NCBI GenBank assembly: GCA_017621885.1
Contig: JAGASD010000034.1
Span: 1 to 42,504 of the forward strand
DNA length: 42,504 bases
Direction: 5' to 3'
Origin: Clostridia bacterium
Lineage (GTDB): Bacteria; Bacillota; Clostridia; Oscillospirales; Acutalibacteraceae
Shown piece after piece: positions 34,752 through 42,504 of this stretch (its first letter is position 1; every line of letters starts with the position of its first letter). The notes under the pieces were generated by a model, which made no database searches, had not been told where the DNA came from, and saw only the letters and a program-made list of their open reading frames with translations. The position numbers and the translations under genes are program-made.

Positions 34752-36008
34752 TTATACATTATAAAGCGGATATTTGTTGCAGATTGCGGCAACCTTTTCT
34801 TTAATAAGCTCTGCGCTGTTTTCAAAATCAGTTGCTGTGAGTTTAATAAATTCTGCAATATCAATCATATCCTGTGCCTCAAAGCCGCGTGAAGTAACTG
34901 CGGCAGTACCGATTCTTATGCCGCTTGTAACAAAGGGCTTTTCGGGGTCACCGGGGATAGCATTTTTGTTAACGGTAATGTGAACCTCATCAAGGCGTCT
35001 TTCAAGCTCCTTACCTGTAATGCCGAGGCTTCTGAGGTCAAGAAGGAGAAGGTGGTTATCGGAACCGCCCGATACCATATCAACACCCTGAGCAGCAAGT
35101 CCGTTTTCAAGAGCCTTGCAGTTTGAAATAACCTTTTTGCCGTATTCCTTGAATTCGGGTTTAAGTGCCTCTCCGAAGCAGATTGCCTTTGCGGCGATGA
35201 TGTGCATAAGAGGACCGCCCTGAATGCCGGGGAAAATTGCCTTATTGACCTTTTTGGCGATTTCTTCATCATTTGTAAGAATAAGACCGCCACGGGGTCC
35301 GCGGAGAGTTTTGTGTGTTGTAGAAGTAACAACGTGTGCATAGGGTACGGGTGAGGGATGTCTGTCAGCAGCAACAAGACCTGCTATGTGAGCCATATCA
35401 ACCATAAAGAGAGCGTTTACTGAATCTGCAATTTCACGGATTCTTTTGAAATCAATAATACGCGAGTAAGCAGAAGCACCTGCAACAATAAGCTTGGGGT
35501 TGCATTCCTTAGCTTTCTTTTCAAGGGCGTCATAATCAAGGTAACCGTTTTCGTCAACGCCGTAGCTTTCAAAGTTGAAATATGAACCGCTTACGTTAAC
35601 GGGTGAGCCGTGAGTAAGATGTCCGCCGTCTGCAAGACTCATACCGAGCACTGTGTCACCGGGCTGAAGGAGAGCAAAGTAAACCGCAAAGTTTGCCTGA
35701 GAGCCTGAATGGGGCTGAACGTTGGCAAATTCACAGCCGAAAAGCTTTTTTGCACGTTCAATTGCAAGAGTTTCGGCAATATCAACGTATTCGCAGCCGC
35801 CGTAATATCTGCGGGAAGGATAACCCTCTGCGTATTTGTTTGTAAGAATACTGCCGCTTGCCGCCATAACTGCGGCTGACGTGTAGTTTTCACTTGCAAT
35901 AAGCTCAATGTTTCTGCTCTGACGGGTAAACTCAAGGTCAAGCGCCTCAAAAAGCTCTGCGTCAGCAGCTTTAAGGAGTTCAAAATCCTTTTCAATATAT
36001 GAATTCAT
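34752..36008 (-). CDS. glyA: Serine hydroxymethyltransferase
   Basis: A 418-residue PLP enzyme, soluble and homomeric, that interconverts serine and glycine with tetrahydrofolate and supplies one-carbon units. Seen: [16 protein letters not shown], the [20 protein letters not shown] block, [11 protein letters not shown], and the PLP lysine in [14 protein letters not shown] (Lys233). Full length, no oddities. GGAGG precedes the ATG on the minus strand, and a good promoter lies 32 bases upstream. It is divergent from the nadABC operon and ends at a shared terminator with the O-acylation cassette. Confidence 0.97.
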   Translation of the reverse strand: MNSYIEKDFELLKAADAELFEALDLEFTRQSRNIELIASENYTSAAVMAASGSILTNKYAEGYPSRRYYGGCEYVDIAETLAIERAKKLFGCEFANVQPHSGSQANFAVYFALLQPGDTVLGMSLADGGHLTHGSPVNVSGSYFNFESYGVDENGYLDYDALEKKAKECNPKLIVAGASAYSRIIDFKRIREIADSVNALFMVDMAHIAGLVAADRHPSPVPYAHVVTSTTHKTLRGPRGGLILTNDEEIAKKVNKAIFPGIQGGPLMHIIAAKAICFGEALKPEFKEYGKKVISNCKALENGLAAQGVDMVSGGSDNHLLLLDLRSLGITGKELERRLDEVHITVNKNAIPGDPEKPFVTSGIRIGTAAVTSRGFEAQDMIDIAEFIKLTATDFENSAELIKEKVAAICNKYPLYNV

Positions 36009-36039
36009 ACTAAAACCTCCGTAGAGTAATGTTGGAATT

Positions 36040-36068
36040 ATAATACAACAAAACCTTGCTCATTTCAA
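36040..36068 (-). promoter_or_regulatory. glyA promoter
   Basis: On the minus strand TTGAAA (36068-36063), 17-base spacer, TATTAT (36045-36040). No glycine riboswitch is visible; the leader is too short. Confidence 0.65.
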
Positions 36069-36160
36069 TAAAAACGGCAGAAGTTATTTTTTTAACGTAA
36101 AACTTTGGAACAATAACCATAAATATTGTCTTTCGGGGTAAAATTTTTGAATTTTTTATA

Positions 36161-36188
36161 TTGCCAATCCGCAAAATAGTGATATAAT
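36161..36188 (+). promoter_or_regulatory. nadABC promoter
   Basis: TTGCCA (36161-36166), a 16-base spacer and TATAAT (36183-36188) preceded by TGA (extended -10, again GTGATATAAT). No clear NiaR-type operator was seen. Confidence 0.65.
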
Positions 36189-36218
36189 TACTATGAGTTA
36201 TTCTGAAAAGGTGATTTT

Positions 36219-37136
36219 ATGAATACTGTTGAGCTTAAAGCAAAAATATGTGAAGCAAAAAAAGAAACGGGCACGGTTATTCTTGCTCACACATACCAGG
36301 ATCCCGACATTATTGATATTGCCGATATTACAGGTGACAGCTTTTTCTTGAGTAAGAAAGCCGCTGAAATAAAGGCAAAAAGGGTTGTTATGTGCGGAGT
36401 GCGTTTTATGGCTGAAAGCGTAAAAATTCTTTCGCCCGAAACCGAAACAATTCTTCCCGTTCCCTCTGCAACCTGCCCTATGGCAGAGCAGATTTTGCCC
36501 GAAAGAGTAAGAGAATATAAAAAAGAAAATCCCGATTCACAGGTGGTGGCATATATTAACACAACAGCCGCCTTAAAAGCAGAGTGTGACGTTTGCGTTA
36601 CAAGCTCATCCGCAATAAAAATTGTGGATAAACTGGAAGCTGATGAAATTCTTTTTATTCCCGATCAGCATTTGGGCTCTTACGTAAAGGAAAAATTGCC
36701 TCATAAAAATATAGTGCTGTGGGACGGCTTTTGTCCCGTGCATGCACAGCTTACGGCAGAGGATGTGATTGCCTGCAAGAATAAGTATCCTGATGCAGTT
36801 TTTGCAGTGCATCCCGAATCACCTGCTGAGGTGGTCAAGCTTGCCGATATGGTGGGCGCAACCAGCGAAATTATAAATTACGCAAAAGCGCAAAAGGGCA
36901 GGGTTATTATCGGTACGGAGCGCGGTGTGGTTGACTACCTTTCAACCCACGAGGAAAACGGCGAGCGTTTTATTCAGCTTGCTCCCGAAAAGCTTTGCTG
37001 TGAGGATATGAAAAAGATTTCTCTTGATGATATTTATAAAGCAATAAAGGGAGAAGGCGGAGAAGAGATTGTTCTTCCCGAGGATTTGCGAAAGAAAGCT
37101 CTTGTGAGCATTAACAGAATGTTGGAATTGGGGTAA
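36219..37136 (+). CDS. nadA: Quinolinate synthase A
   Basis: A 305-residue iron-sulfur enzyme that condenses iminoaspartate with dihydroxyacetone phosphate to quinolinate in de novo NAD synthesis. It has the three-fold repeated layout of the family: VILAHTYQDPDIIDIAD, then RFMAESVKIL, then AYINTTAALKAECDVC, HLGSYV, HPESP, IGTERG. Likely [4Fe-4S] ligands are Cys86 (ATCPMAEQ), Cys172 (GFCPVH) and Cys260 or 261 (KLCCEDM), whose spacing agrees with the short NadA type. AAGGTG precedes the ATG. First gene of nadABC, with nadB four bases downstream. Confidence 0.97.
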   Translation: MNTVELKAKICEAKKETGTVILAHTYQDPDIIDIADITGDSFFLSKKAAEIKAKRVVMCGVRFMAESVKILSPETETILPVPSATCPMAEQILPERVREYKKENPDSQVVAYINTTAALKAECDVCVTSSSAIKIVDKLEADEILFIPDQHLGSYVKEKLPHKNIVLWDGFCPVHAQLTAEDVIACKNKYPDAVFAVHPESPAEVVKLADMVGATSEIINYAKAQKGRVIIGTERGVVDYLSTHEENGERFIQLAPEKLCCEDMKKISLDDIYKAIKGEGGEEIVLPEDLRKKALVSINRMLELG

Positions 37137-37140
37137 TAAA

Positions 37141-38613
37141 ATGAACCTTTCCGAATTAAAAAGACAATACAGTGTTATTATTGTGGGAAGCGGTATTGCA
37201 GGGCTTTACGCTGCGTTGAATTTTCCCGAAGACGTGGATATTCTTATGCTTTCCAAAAAAGAGCGTCATCAATCAAACAGCTCCCTTGCTCAGGGCGGTG
37301 TGGCTTGTGTGCTTGACCTTGAGGATGACAGCTACGAGCTTCATATTGAAGATACCCTCATAGCAGGCGGCAGGGAAAATGACCTTGATGCGGTCACCTG
37401 TCTTGTTGAAGAGGGCCCCGGTGACGTGCTTAAAACAATTGAATACGGGGTTGAATATGACCGTTATGAAAACGGTGAGCTTATAAAAACCCTTGAAGGA
37501 GGTCACTGCCGCAGAAGGATTGTTCATCACAAGGACACTTCGGGCAAGGAAATGGTGGATAAGCTTGTTCTGGCTGTGGAAAAGCTCCCCAACGTTACCC
37601 TTGCAGATGAAACGATGGTAACCTCCATGAGCCGCATAAAAAATGGCTTTAAAATTGAAATAATGAGCGGTAATGAGTTCAGAACGGTTTATGCAGATTA
37701 CTGTCTTCTGGCATCGGGCGGTATCGGACGGGTGTATAAATACACAACGAATCCGTCTGTTGCCACGGGCGACGGCATACGTCTTGCTTATGAAATGGGT
37801 GCCGCAATTAAAAATCTTAGTTATGTTCAGTTTCACCCCACAGCCTTTAACGGTGCAAACCGCGAGCAGTTTCTTATAAGTGAAGCGGTGCGCGGTGAGG
37901 GTGCATTTCTTCTCAATTGCAATAAAGAGCGTTTTATGGACAGATATGATTCCCGTCTTGAGCTTGCCCCCCGTGACGTGGTTTCCCGTTCGGTTATTAT
38001 GGAATCAAGGCGACTGGGCAGCAATAATTTTTATCTTGATATCCGCCACAAGGGCGAGGATTTTATCAAACACAGATTCCCGGGTATTTACGCGGGCTGT
38101 CTCAAGCAGGGGGTTGACATTTCAAAGGATCTGATTCCTGTTTTTCCCTGTCAGCATTACCTTATGGGCGGTATTGAGGTTGACCTTAATGCAAGAACAA
38201 CTCTCCCGAGGCTTTATGCGGCGGGTGAATGTGCCTGCACGGGTGTTCACGGCAAAAACAGACTTGCAAGCAACTCACTGCTTGAAGCACTTGTTTTCGG
38301 AAGAAGAGCCGCCGAGGACATTACCATGTGCATTAAGGCAGACTCCTTTAAAGCAAGTGTTCCCGAAAGCGATCCCGTTATCAACAGAAACGGTGCTCCG
38401 TTACCTAAGGGCACGCGTACTGAAATTCGTGATACATTGCAAAGAGCTTATTTCGTTATTCCCGATGAGGGGGCTATACCTCAGGCAAAAAAACGGATAG
38501 AAGCAATACTTAACAGATTGAAAAACGGCAAGTTTGCCGTTACGGCAGATTATTGCGAGGCGTTGTCCCTTGCAACGGTTGCATATATAATATTGAAGGA
38601 GGTAGACAGATGA
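37141..38613 (+). CDS. nadB: L-aspartate oxidase
   Basis: A 490-residue flavoprotein that oxidises L-aspartate to iminoaspartate, the NadA substrate. Features: FAD-binding VIIVGSGIAGLYAAL (about residues 13-27), SNSSLAQGGVACV, the HHKDTSGKEM and HPTAF substrate region, SEAVRGEGAFL with the active-site arginine, and the AAGECACTGVHGKNRLASNSLLEA block, which ends the FAD domain. The C-terminal helical domain is slightly short compared with long-type NadB but complete in motifs. Four bases after nadA; its stop overlaps the nadC start as ATGA. Confidence 0.96.
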   Translation: MNLSELKRQYSVIIVGSGIAGLYAALNFPEDVDILMLSKKERHQSNSSLAQGGVACVLDLEDDSYELHIEDTLIAGGRENDLDAVTCLVEEGPGDVLKTIEYGVEYDRYENGELIKTLEGGHCRRRIVHHKDTSGKEMVDKLVLAVEKLPNVTLADETMVTSMSRIKNGFKIEIMSGNEFRTVYADYCLLASGGIGRVYKYTTNPSVATGDGIRLAYEMGAAIKNLSYVQFHPTAFNGANREQFLISEAVRGEGAFLLNCNKERFMDRYDSRLELAPRDVVSRSVIMESRRLGSNNFYLDIRHKGEDFIKHRFPGIYAGCLKQGVDISKDLIPVFPCQHYLMGGIEVDLNARTTLPRLYAAGECACTGVHGKNRLASNSLLEALVFGRRAAEDITMCIKADSFKASVPESDPVINRNGAPLPKGTRTEIRDTLQRAYFVIPDEGAIPQAKKRIEAILNRLKNGKFAVTADYCEALSLATVAYIILKEVDR

Positions 38614-39446
38614 TTTTGCCCCAATTCTATGTGGATGATTTAATCAAAAATGCCATAAAAGAGGACATAAACTATATTGACGTGGCAACAGATTATCTTT
38701 TGGATGAAAACGAAGTTAGCGAGGCTGTTTTTATTGCAAAGGCTGACGGTGTTCTTTGCGGAATAGATGTGGCTATGCGCGTGTTCCGTCTTCTTGACGA
38801 AAGCTTTACCTGCATTCTTCACAAAAAAGACGGCGACGAAATCAAAAAAGGTGATTTGATTGCAGAGCTTAAAGGTAAAACGGTAAGGCTTTTAAAGGGC
38901 GAAAGAACAGCACTCAACCTTATTCAGCACATGAGCGGCATTGCAACTCTCACAAACGCGTGTGTGAAAGAAACTGTGGGCACAAAGGCAACAATTGCCG
39001 ATACAAGAAAGACTCTTCCGGGACTTCGCTCATTGCAGAAATACGCAGTAACCTGCGGAGGCGGAAGAAACCACAGATACAACCTCTCGGATTGTGCGAT
39101 GCTTAAAGATAATCATATTGATGCAAAGGGAGGAATTACTCCTGCAGTCAAGGCTCTCCGTGAAAAAATCGGACATACTGTAAAAATCGAGGTTGAAACG
39201 AGAACCCTTGACGAGGTAAAAGAAGCCCTTGAAGCCGGTGCAGACATTATTATGCTTGATAATATGTCAAACGAAATAATGGCAGAGGCTGTTAAATTGG
39301 TTGATTCAAGAGCATTGCTTGAGGCTTCGGGCAACCTTACAAAAGAAAGATTGCACAGTGTTGCGCAGTTAGGTGTGGACATTCTTTCAATCGGTGCGCT
39401 CACCCATTCGGTTGAAGCATTCGACATTTCAATGAGAATGAAATAA
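38610..39446 (+). CDS. nadC: Quinolinate phosphoribosyltransferase
   Basis: A 278-residue enzyme turning quinolinate and PRPP into nicotinate mononucleotide, the third step of de novo NAD synthesis. Motifs: GERTALNLIQHMSGIATLT, ADTRKTLPGLRSLQKYAVTCGGGRNHR, LKDNHI, IEVETRTLDE and IMLDNM. Start chosen at ATG 38610, seven to eight bases after AAGGAGG and overlapping the nadB stop (ATGA). The frame is open further upstream, but only via a TTG without a ribosome site. The operon is complete for aspartate to NaMN, so the organism can probably make NAD from aspartate. Confidence 0.96.
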   Translation: MILPQFYVDDLIKNAIKEDINYIDVATDYLLDENEVSEAVFIAKADGVLCGIDVAMRVFRLLDESFTCILHKKDGDEIKKGDLIAELKGKTVRLLKGERTALNLIQHMSGIATLTNACVKETVGTKATIADTRKTLPGLRSLQKYAVTCGGGRNHRYNLSDCAMLKDNHIDAKGGITPAVKALREKIGHTVKIEVETRTLDEVKEALEAGADIIMLDNMSNEIMAEAVKLVDSRALLEASGNLTKERLHSVAQLGVDILSIGALTHSVEAFDISMRMK

Positions 39447-39470
39447 TTGTGGAAATTTACAGAAAAATGT

Positions 39471-39478
39471 GATATAAT
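39471..39478 (+). promoter_or_regulatory. Extended -10 promoter of the TagF-GT4 gene
   Basis: TGATATAAT with TATAAT at 39473-39478, 38 bases before the gene. The -35 is poor (TTGTGG at a 19-base spacing, 39448-39453), which the TGn element may offset. Confidence 0.5.
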
Positions 39479-39516
39479 CACTCAGTTAATTTATTTTTGG
39501 AGGAGAAAAGGAAGTT

Positions 39517-41946
39517 ATGATAGCAAAGTTTATAAAACTTTTTAAAAAATCATCATTTTTCAAATGGTTAAAATTCACTTTGCCTAAACTCAGATATACT
39601 CATTATTTTAAAAATCTTAAAATTGATGAAAAGGCAATTTTGCTTGAATCACAGCATGGCACGGAAATCAGCGGCAATATGTTTTACCTCATAAAAGAGC
39701 TTGCGACAAATAAGGAATATGATTCTTATAAAATTTACGTAAGCTGCCGTGTGGGTACAAAGGCTAAATTCGGGGAAATGTTGGAAAAATATAACATTGA
39801 AAGAGCAGAGCTTTTAGTGTTGTCAACCTTCAAGTATATGAAGGTTCTTGCTTCTGCAAAATACCTTTTCAACGATAATACGTTTTTACCCTTCTACCTT
39901 AAAAAAGAAGGTCAGGTTTACCTCAACACATGGCACGGAACACCTCTTAAAACGTTAGGTAAGGGCATTAAAAACGCAATGCACGGTATAGGAAATGCCC
40001 AGAAAAATTTTATTTGCGCAGATTATCTTCTTTATCCCAATACATATACCATGGAGCATATGGTTGAGGATTATATGCTTGAAAATGTGGCTCTCGGTGA
40101 ATGTGTTCTTGCGGGCTATCCCAGAAACACTGCATTTTTTAACAAAAACAGAGGGCAGGAAATAATTGAGGAGCTTGAGCTTCAGGGTAAGAGGATTTAT
40201 GCTTATATGCCCACGTGGAGAGGCTCTGTCGGTAATATTGATGCTAAGGCAAACGCATATTTCCAATATTATCTTTATGAGCTTGATAAAATACTCGGTG
40301 AGGATGAAATTGTTTTCCTTAACCTTCACCCCATTGCTAAAAAGGACGTTGATTTCAACACCTTCAAGCATATCCGTAATTTCCCCTCAGAATATGAAAC
40401 TTATGATTTCCTTAACTGTGCGGAATGTCTTGTAACTGACTATTCAAGTGTTTTCTATGATTATGCCGTTACAGGCAAGAAAATAATCCTCTTCACCTTT
40501 GACGAGGAAGAGTATTTTGCAGATCGCGGTGTTTATAAGCCCTTGTCATCATTGCCCTTCACAAAGGTTAAAACTGTTGAGGATTTACTCAGTGAAATGC
40601 GTTCCCCCAAAAATTATGATGATAAAGCGTTTCTTGAAGAATATTGCTCCTATGATTGTCCCGAGGCAGCAAAGGCATTACTCGATTTCACAATTTTGGG
40701 GAAAAAATCAGATAAGGTTAAAGAGGTTCCCTTTAAAGGAAACGGCAAAAAGAACATTCTTATGTATCTTGGCGCTCTTGACCAGAATGGTATTACAACG
40801 TCGGGAATAAATCTTCTTAACAATCTTGATACAACAGAATACAACTATTTTGTTTCCTTCCCTGCTGAAAAGGGTAAGCTTCATCAGGATACAATTGCAA
40901 ACCTTCCCGAAGGTGTTAACTATATTCCCGTTCAGGGTGTTTTCAACCTCAGCTATATAAAAAAGAAAATGTGGTTGAAGTTCAATAAACGTAAATTCCC
41001 CTTTGCACCTATGATGGCATCAATGAAAAAAGAGTGGCAGTACGAAATTGCCAGAATTTACGGCGGTGCACCCTTTGACAGCGCAATTCAGTTTAACGGC
41101 TATGAAACAAAAATGATTCTTTTGTTCTCACAGTTTAAGTGTAACACCTGCATTTACGTGCACAGTGATATGGTTAAAGAAAGAGAACTCAAGGGAAATC
41201 AGAGAAAATCAGTTCTTAAATATGCTTATAAGCATTATGATAACGTTGCTCTCGTTACCGAGGATATCAAAGAGTCAACTGCAACGTTTGTAAGCAAAAC
41301 GGATAATTTCAAAATTGCACACAATATTATTGCTTTTGATGAAATTGTTAAAAGAGGTAACGGAGAAATCAAGTTTGATGAAGACGTTACACAGAGCAAC
41401 AAGGAGCTTGATGAAATAAAAGCAATTCTCGACAGCGATGCAAAGGTCATAATCAGTGTCGGCAGATTCTCTCCCGAAAAAGACCATAAGAGAATGATTG
41501 ATGTTTTCAATAAAGTGTGGCAGGAAAACAATAACACGTACTTTATTATCATCGGCGGTATTCAGCGTGACGGCATTTATGATGAGCTTTGCGAATACGT
41601 AAAAACTCTTCCCTGCAGCAACAACGTTATCCTTATTCTTTCAATGACAAATCCGCTTCCCATTGTTAAAAAATGCGACGGCTTTATCCTTGCATCACAT
41701 TACGAGGGCTTCGGACTTGTGCTTGTAGAAGGTGATATACTGGGACTTCCCGTTGTTTCAACGGATATTACGGGACCCAGAACCTTTATGCAGAAGAATA
41801 ACGGTACTCTTGTTGAAAATACCCACGCAGGCGTGGAAAAAGGCTTTAAGATGCTCATTAACGGTGAAATCCCGATGCTTACTTCTGACTATGCTGAATA
41901 TAACAAAAACGCAATAGCAGAGTTTAAGGCTATAATTGAACAGTAA
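39517..41946 (+). CDS. CDP-glycerol glycerophosphotransferase / GT4 glycosyltransferase fusion
   Basis: An 809-residue protein with two transferase domains. Residues ~35-390 are a TagF/TagB-like glycerophosphotransferase (ESQHGTEISGNMFYL, LNTWHGTPLKTLGK with His140, MPTWRGS, VTDYSSVFYDYA), which adds glycerol-phosphate from CDP-glycerol to a membrane-linked acceptor. Residues ~405-809 are a GT-B, GT4-type glycosyltransferase (ISVGRFSPEKDHKRMIDVF, ASHYEGFGLVLVEGDILGLPVVSTDITGP). No transmembrane helix; the basic, aromatic N-terminus (FIKLFKKSSFFKWLKF) could bind the membrane surface. It likely builds a teichoic-acid-like polymer carrying a sugar substituent. GGAGG and AAGGAAG precede the ATG. 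It stands alone, with no other polymer genes beside it. Confidence 0.9.
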   Translation: MIAKFIKLFKKSSFFKWLKFTLPKLRYTHYFKNLKIDEKAILLESQHGTEISGNMFYLIKELATNKEYDSYKIYVSCRVGTKAKFGEMLEKYNIERAELLVLSTFKYMKVLASAKYLFNDNTFLPFYLKKEGQVYLNTWHGTPLKTLGKGIKNAMHGIGNAQKNFICADYLLYPNTYTMEHMVEDYMLENVALGECVLAGYPRNTAFFNKNRGQEIIEELELQGKRIYAYMPTWRGSVGNIDAKANAYFQYYLYELDKILGEDEIVFLNLHPIAKKDVDFNTFKHIRNFPSEYETYDFLNCAECLVTDYSSVFYDYAVTGKKIILFTFDEEEYFADRGVYKPLSSLPFTKVKTVEDLLSEMRSPKNYDDKAFLEEYCSYDCPEAAKALLDFTILGKKSDKVKEVPFKGNGKKNILMYLGALDQNGITTSGINLLNNLDTTEYNYFVSFPAEKGKLHQDTIANLPEGVNYIPVQGVFNLSYIKKKMWLKFNKRKFPFAPMMASMKKEWQYEIARIYGGAPFDSAIQFNGYETKMILLFSQFKCNTCIYVHSDMVKERELKGNQRKSVLKYAYKHYDNVALVTEDIKESTATFVSKTDNFKIAHNIIAFDEIVKRGNGEIKFDEDVTQSNKELDEIKAILDSDAKVIISVGRFSPEKDHKRMIDVFNKVWQENNNTYFIIIGGIQRDGIYDELCEYVKTLPCSNNVILILSMTNPLPIVKKCDGFILASHYEGFGLVLVEGDILGLPVVSTDITGPRTFMQKNNGTLVENTHAGVEKGFKMLINGEIPMLTSDYAEYNKNAIAEFKAIIEQ

Positions 41947-41948
41947 TA

Positions 41949-41983
41949 AAAAACGGCGGACTCGCAAGAGTCTGCCGTTTTTA
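41949..41983 (+). terminator. TagF-GT4 gene terminator
   Basis: AAAACGGCGGACTC (41950-41963), GCAA loop, GAGTCTGCCGTTTT (41968-41981), ending in T5. Short AAATGCAAAAT-type direct repeats follow (41983-42016). Confidence 0.9.
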
Positions 41984-42043
41984 AATGCAAAATGCAAAAT
42001 TTAAAATGCAAAATTTCGGGGCGCAAAGTGATTGATTAGAACG

Positions 42044-42098
42044 AAAAAGCGGTTACTATTTCTACCTCTCTGGTTTAAGAGAGGGGGACCGCCTTTTT
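42044..42098. terminator. Two-tier hairpin with poly-T
   Basis: Outer pairing AAAAAGCGGT (42044-42053) with ACCGC-C-TTTTT (42088-42098); inner hairpin CCTCTC (42065-42070) with GAGAGG (42079-42084). It looks like a terminator or the end of a small RNA; no gene lies directly before it. Confidence 0.6.
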
Positions 42099-42162
42099 AT
42101 AAATTTTCCTTTCACAATATGTACCAAACGCGCCTAAAATTATATTAAAAAACGTAGTCTGA

Positions 42163-42243
42163 CGGAGCGGTGGAGAGTTCCCGACACGACCATAGGCGTG
42201 TCGTTGAATCGTAAGATTCAATTGTAACAATCTCACCGTACCG
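42163..42243. other. Three-way-junction-like structured element
   Basis: The ends pair (CGG-AG-CGGTG-G-AGA, 42163-42176, with TCTCACCG-TA-CCG, 42231-42243; one bulge, one mismatch and a G-U). They enclose two abutting perfect 7-bp hairpins, CGACACG/CGTGTCG (42182-42203) and TTGAATC/GATTCAA (42204-42221). It could be a structured RNA or a DNA element; strand is undecided and I do not recognise a known RNA family. Confidence 0.5.
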
Positions 42244-42257
42244 ATAAAAAAGAATAA

Positions 42258-42437
42258 GAAATAATCAAAAGACGAAAACCGTTATCTACAAATGAAAAAT
42301 TAAACAAATATGTTGTTGAAATGCGAAAAAAACAAACTGATGAAGAGACAAAGGATATTAAATATGTCACATATATAATAAACAACGTTTGTGATGCTCG
42401 TCAAAGAGACTTGACTATTGCTCCCGAATATCGTTGA
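42258..42437 (+). pseudogene. Orphan reading frame, probably a gene remnant
   Basis: The frame is open from 42258 to TGA at 42435-42437. Its only ATG is at 42321, giving 38 residues (MRKKQTDEETKDIKYV...NNVCDARQRDLTIAPEYR). The sequence before the ATG also reads as protein-like, charged coding sequence (KRRKPLSTNEKLNKYVVE), but no start codon or ribosome site precedes it, so the 5' end seems lost. No family recognised. It lies between the junction element and the second hairpin array. Confidence 0.35.
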
Positions 42438-42460
42438 TTGATAACAGAGAATTTATGTCA

Positions 42461-42504
42461 ATGGAAGCGTTGCTTCCACGATGCGCTTTTATGCGCATCG
42501 GGAA
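42461..42504. repeat. Start of a second hairpin array, cut by the window edge
   Basis: TGGAAGC/GCTTCCA (42462-42478) is followed at once by the perfect 8-bp hairpin CGATGCGC/GCGCATCG (42479-42500). The opening bases (ATGGAAGCGTT) resemble the opening of the first array (ATGAAGCGTT at 478). The rest is outside the window. Confidence 0.5.

Noticed and set aside
36009-36218. Riboswitch ahead of glyA or nadA
   Set aside because: Both leaders are short (about 25-35 bases from predicted start to ATG) and show no aptamer-like structure.
41983-42016. AAATGCAAAAT-type short direct repeats as a replication or regulatory iteron
   Set aside because: Only three imperfect, low-complexity copies directly after a terminator, with no replication gene nearby.

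Overview
The window looks like chromosome from a low-to-mid GC Gram-positive gut Clostridium relative, probably Oscillospiraceae/Ruminococcaceae. This is inferred from several traits: Thr/Ser-rich lipoproteins with classic lipoboxes, AGGAGG-type ribosome binding sites, sigma-A promoters, a TagF-like polymerase, a DUF4358/MBOAT/DHHW cassette and very large secreted multi-Ig proteins. No intact rRNA, tRNA, CRISPR array or transposase was seen.

Layout. (1) 1-4790 is an accessory strip: a DUF6809-like gene, a striking array of small DNA hairpins ahead of a four-helix-bundle (TIGR02436-type) gene, a WapI-like immunity gene, a fragment resembling the 3' half of tRNA-Tyr, a nucleoside hydrolase gene interrupted by one in-frame TAA, and an AbiE-type toxin-antitoxin pair with an operator-like inverted repeat over its -10 box. 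Three near-identical hairpin terminators punctuate this strip. (2) 4793-6202 (minus) encodes a phosphohexomutase. (3) 6280-22450 is the most distinctive part. A TetR-family regulator, preceded by two different pairs of direct repeats that all contain GTAC, is followed by two secreted proteins of about 2,500 residues each. (4) 22501-27119 is an apparent operon: GH95 fucosidase-type enzyme, a lipoprotein ending in DnaJ-like CxxCxGxG motifs, a PHP-domain phosphoesterase and a VanX-like D,D-dipeptidase lipoprotein. (5) rsmA (minus) and a GH78 rhamnosidase-type gene are divergent, with interleaved promoters. (6) 30386-34542 is an SGNH / DUF4358 / MBOAT / DHHW cassette, expected to O-acylate a cell-surface polymer. 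(7) glyA (minus) and the nadABC operon are housekeeping. (8) 39517-41946 encodes a fusion of a CDP-glycerol glycerophosphotransferase domain and a GT4 glycosyltransferase. (9) 41947-42504 is non-coding and rich in structure: two terminators, a three-way-junction-like element, a small orphan reading frame, and the start of a second hairpin array cut off by the window edge.

How the parts fit: much of the window concerns the cell envelope and glycans (surface giants, fucosidase and rhamnosidase, dipeptidase, polymer O-acylation, teichoic-acid-like polymerase), beside NAD and one-carbon housekeeping genes. The best candidates for something undescribed are the TetR-controlled pair of giant surface proteins and the fern-like hairpin array tied to the four-helix-bundle gene. 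Family calls were made by eye from motifs; no database search was run.
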